64,000 nt of DNA from CBDFKS01 sp965248905 (GTDB lineage Bacteria > Chloroflexota > Dehalococcoidia > Lucifugimonadales > JAGWBF01). The stretch lies in contig CBDFKS010000007.1 in the NCBI GenBank assembly GCA_965248905.1, forward strand, positions 1,178,001 through 1,242,000, given 5' to 3'. A model generated the notes under the pieces. The model made no database searches. It was not told the DNA's origin and saw only the letters and a program-made list of their open reading frames with translations. Shown here in pieces: positions 61,719-64,000 of the stretch (its first letter is position 1; each line of letters starts with the position of its first letter). The position numbers and the translations under genes are program-made.

Positions 61719-64000
61719 CTATCCTGGAACCACCGCCGTTTGCAACTGCTCCTTGAATGCCATTAACCGTTCCACGATGCCTACTAGATCGCCCTTCCAG
61801 CGGTCGTTCGTCCGCCGCAGGTTTACGTGTATTTGTTGGTTGCCCACCTTCACCAGAGGTCCTAGAGCCTTCTCCAACGCAAGTTTTGCGCCGCCCACCG
61901 ATTCGACCAACGTAAGAGTGATAGTGGAGCCCGACTGTATAACGGACTCAAGCCCAGCTTCTTTGGCCCGCGCCTTCATGTCTACTATGTAAAGCAAGTT
62001 TTCCGCCAATTCTGGTACGGGACCGAAGCGGTCTCGAAGCTCCTCGCGGATGTCCTTGACTTCCTGGCGGTCCTGCACCTTGGTAAGGCGCTGGTAGATG
62101 GCCAACCGGGTGGGTAGATGGGAGATGTAGCTCTCCGGTACATGGGCCGACAGGGGAAGGTTGACCCGGGCTGGGGAAGCCGAGTCCGGTAGATCAACGC
62201 TGACGTTGGCCTCGCCCTGTCCCGCCTTGATCTCCGCCACAGCCTCGTTGAGTAGCTGGGTGTAAAGCTCAAACCCTACAGCATGGACTTGACCACTCTG
62301 CTCAGGCCCCAGTACGTTGCCAGCACCCCTGATCTCCAGGTCGCGCATGGCGATTCTAAAGCCCGCTCCCAACTCCGTGGCTTCCAGAACCACCTTTAGT
62401 CTCTTGCCCGCCGTCTCCGTTATTCTCCTACCTCTGGGAATGAGCAGATAAGTATAGGCCCGGTGGCTGGCTCGACCCACGCGCCCTCTGAGTTGGTAGA
62501 GTTGAGACAGACCGAATCGGTCCGCTCGGTCTATGATGAGCGTATTGGCGTTGGGGATATCAAGGCCCGACTCGATGATGGTGGTGCACACTAACACATT
62601 TACCGAACCCTCAGCGAAGGCAATCATCACATCTTCCAGCTCGGCCTCGGGCATCCGGCCATGGCCTATGCCTATGTTGGCCTGTGGGACCAGCCGTCTC
62701 AGGTCGTCCGCCACGCGACGGATGGTGTTCACCCGATTGTGCAAGAAGAAGACCTGCCCACCTCGCTCCAGCTCCCGCAGAATCGCTTCCTTAACCACAT
62801 CGTCGCTGTACTCGCTGAGATAGGTCTTTACTGGTAGACGCTCTTCCGGTGGAGTCTCCATGGTGCTCATGTCCCTTATCCCCGAAAGACCCATATAAAG
62901 AGTGCGGGGAATGGGTGTGGCGCTGAGGGTGAGGATGTCGACTTCACGGCGCATACGCTTTAGACGCTCTTTGTGGGCTACACCGAATCGCTGTTCCTCA
63001 TCTACTACGACGAGGCCCAGATTCTTGAATTTGACGTCTTTTTGAAGGAGCCTATGGGTTCCTATAACTATGTCAACCGTACCCAGTCTCAGCTTTTCAA
63101 TGACTTCCTCCTGTTCCTTTTTGGTACGAAAGCGGCTGAGCACCTCCACACTCACTGGGAATGGACTAAGCCGTTCACTGAAAGTAGCGTAATGCTGCTG
63201 GGCTAACACGGTAGTGGGCACAAGCAGCGCCGCCTGCATCCCATCATTCACAATCTTGAAGGAAGCCCGCAGTGCGACTTCGGTCTTGCCATATCCCACG
63301 TCACCGCAGACCAGCCTGTCCATTGGCTGTATCTGCTCCATGTCCTTTTTCACTTCGTCTATCGTACGTTCCTGGTCTTCCGTTTCTTCGTAAGGAAAAG
63401 AGTCCTCGAGCTCTCGCTGCCATGGAGAGTCTACGGATGAGGAATGGCCCTGCACAACACGGCGAGAGGCATAGAGCTCCAACAACTCCTTTGCCAGCTC
63501 TCTGGTGGAGTCCTTCACCCGCTCCTTCACCCTACTCCATTCCGCCGTGCCTAGCCTGGTCAAACTAGGGGGCTGATCATTTGGAGCCAGGTATAGAGAG
63601 ACCCTGTCCAGGTGCTCAGTGGGCACATAAATCTTGTCAGACTCGGCGTATTCCAGGACCAGGTACTCCTTGTCCTCACCGCCAGACTCCATTCGAGTAT
63701 TACCGGCGAACTTGGCGATGCCATGGTCCACATGAACGACATATCCGCCAGGGACCAGCTCAGACAGGAATGTCTGACGCTTGACTGGTGTCTTGGGCCT
63801 GGAACGCCGCTCCTTAACAGTCCCAAAGAGCTCCGCATCTGTGAGAAGGGTGAGCCTGCCGTCGCCCAGCGGCAGGATCCAGCCCTCTCTAACACTTCCG
63901 GCCAGCAGGCTTAGACTACCCGGTGCCGGTTCCGCACTGAGCTCTGGCAGGACGGTTGCACCGACGCCTGATTCTCCTAGGATTTCGGACATTCGTTTAG
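61719..64000 (-). CDS. mfd: Transcription-repair coupling factor, C-terminal part (runs off the right edge)
   Basis: The frame is open to the window end, so only about the last 760 residues are seen. Domains in order: RNA-polymerase-interacting (CarD-like) segment LVPGGYVVHVDHGIAKFAG through YVPTEHLDRVSLY; helicase domain 1 with Walker A CGDVGYGKTEVALRASF and DEEQRFGVAHKERLK; helicase domain 2 with GRVGRASHRAYTYLL and the TRG region; and the C-terminal D7 domain (SYISHLPTRLAIYQRL). It removes stalled RNA polymerase and recruits UvrA. The UvrB-homology N-terminus lies outside the window. Confidence 0.96.
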   Translation of the reverse strand, partial: KRMSEILGESGVGATVLPELSAEPAPGSLSLLAGSVREGWILPLGDGRLTLLTDAELFGTVKERRSRPKTPVKRQTFLSELVPGGYVVHVDHGIAKFAGNTRMESGGEDKEYLVLEYAESDKIYVPTEHLDRVSLYLAPNDQPPSLTRLGTAEWSRVKERVKDSTRELAKELLELYASRRVVQGHSSSVDSPWQRELEDSFPYEETEDQERTIDEVKKDMEQIQPMDRLVCGDVGYGKTEVALRASFKIVNDGMQAALLVPTTVLAQQHYATFSERLSPFPVSVEVLSRFRTKKEQEEVIEKLRLGTVDIVIGTHRLLQKDVKFKNLGLVVVDEEQRFGVAHKERLKRMRREVDILTLSATPIPRTLYMGLSGIRDMSTMETPPEERLPVKTYLSEYSDDVVKEAILRELERGGQVFFLHNRVNTIRRVADDLRRLVPQANIGIGHGRMPEAELEDVMIAFAEGSVNVLVCTTIIESGLDIPNANTLIIDRADRFGLSQLYQLRGRVGRASHRAYTYLLIPRGRRITETAGKRLKVVLEATELGAGFRIAMRDLEIRGAGNVLGPEQSGQVHAVGFELYTQLLNEAVAEIKAGQGEANVSVDLPDSASPARVNLPLSAHVPESYISHLPTRLAIYQRLTKVQDRQEVKDIREELRDRFGPVPELAENLLYIVDMKARAKEAGLESVIQSGSTITLTLVESVGGAKLALEKALGPLVKVGNQQIHVNLRRTNDRWKGDLVGIVERLMAFKEQLQTAVVPG

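Overview
The window looks like a chromosomal segment of a free-living Chloroflexota bacterium, most likely of the SAR202/Dehalococcoidia lineage. I infer this from the gene mix (CaiB-type CoA transferase, many amidohydrolases and amidases, SDRs, MFS carriers, GatCA plus AsnRS, an acVLRF1-like release factor) and from a 16S rRNA gene that stands alone, without 23S, between its own promoter and terminator. No placement was computed. I saw no tRNA gene, CRISPR array or replication origin.

Layout. 1-6990: htrA (cut by the left edge), yihY-like and rph on the minus strand, an MFS gene fragment, an NHL propeller protein, an FAD amine-oxidase-like enzyme and a TIGR00374-type membrane protein. 7100-16460: gatC-gatA, secreted or surface protein genes (one broken by two nonsense codons, one reduced to a signal-peptide stub), an SDR, asnS and a hicB-hicA-hicB cluster. 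15859-18844 (minus): a radical SAM enzyme, a Cys-Cys methyltransferase and a selenocysteine-containing peroxiredoxin, joined by 4-nt overlaps. 19000-25750: CoA transferase, an IS1182-type element that split a small membrane-protein gene and left a 54-bp direct repeat, a PEP-mutase-like lyase, an enoyl-CoA hydratase and a fluoride riboswitch with fluC. 25757-30609 (minus): mutS2 fused transcriptionally to a BglII-like restriction-modification pair, then an acVLRF1-like release factor. 30700-37220: amidohydrolase, LysR regulator, two paralogous MFS carriers and a ferredoxin. 37470-45670: zinc ribbon, apt, MBL hydrolase, SRPBCC, SipW/TasA-like and dockerin proteins, amidase with a GatC-like partner, and two aldolases. 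45950-47845: the solitary 16S unit. 47886-64000: VapBC, an orphan nucleotidyltransferase, pyrB-carA, an IS630 element sitting in a stop codon, amidohydrolases, thpR, a PIG-L deacetylase, proB and proA separated by decayed toxin-antitoxin modules, a HAD phosphatase and mfd (cut by the right edge).

The strongest unusual signal is the radical SAM / methyltransferase / selenoprotein operon at 15859-18844. A UGA sits exactly where the peroxidatic cysteine should be (UxxC), and a SECIS-like hairpin lies just downstream. Ordinary gene calling would split this gene in two. Other notable points are the reconstructable IS insertions, the toxin-antitoxin graveyard between proB and proA, the pre-16S processing stem, and a 33-bp promoter/operator motif shared between the MFS and ferredoxin regions.
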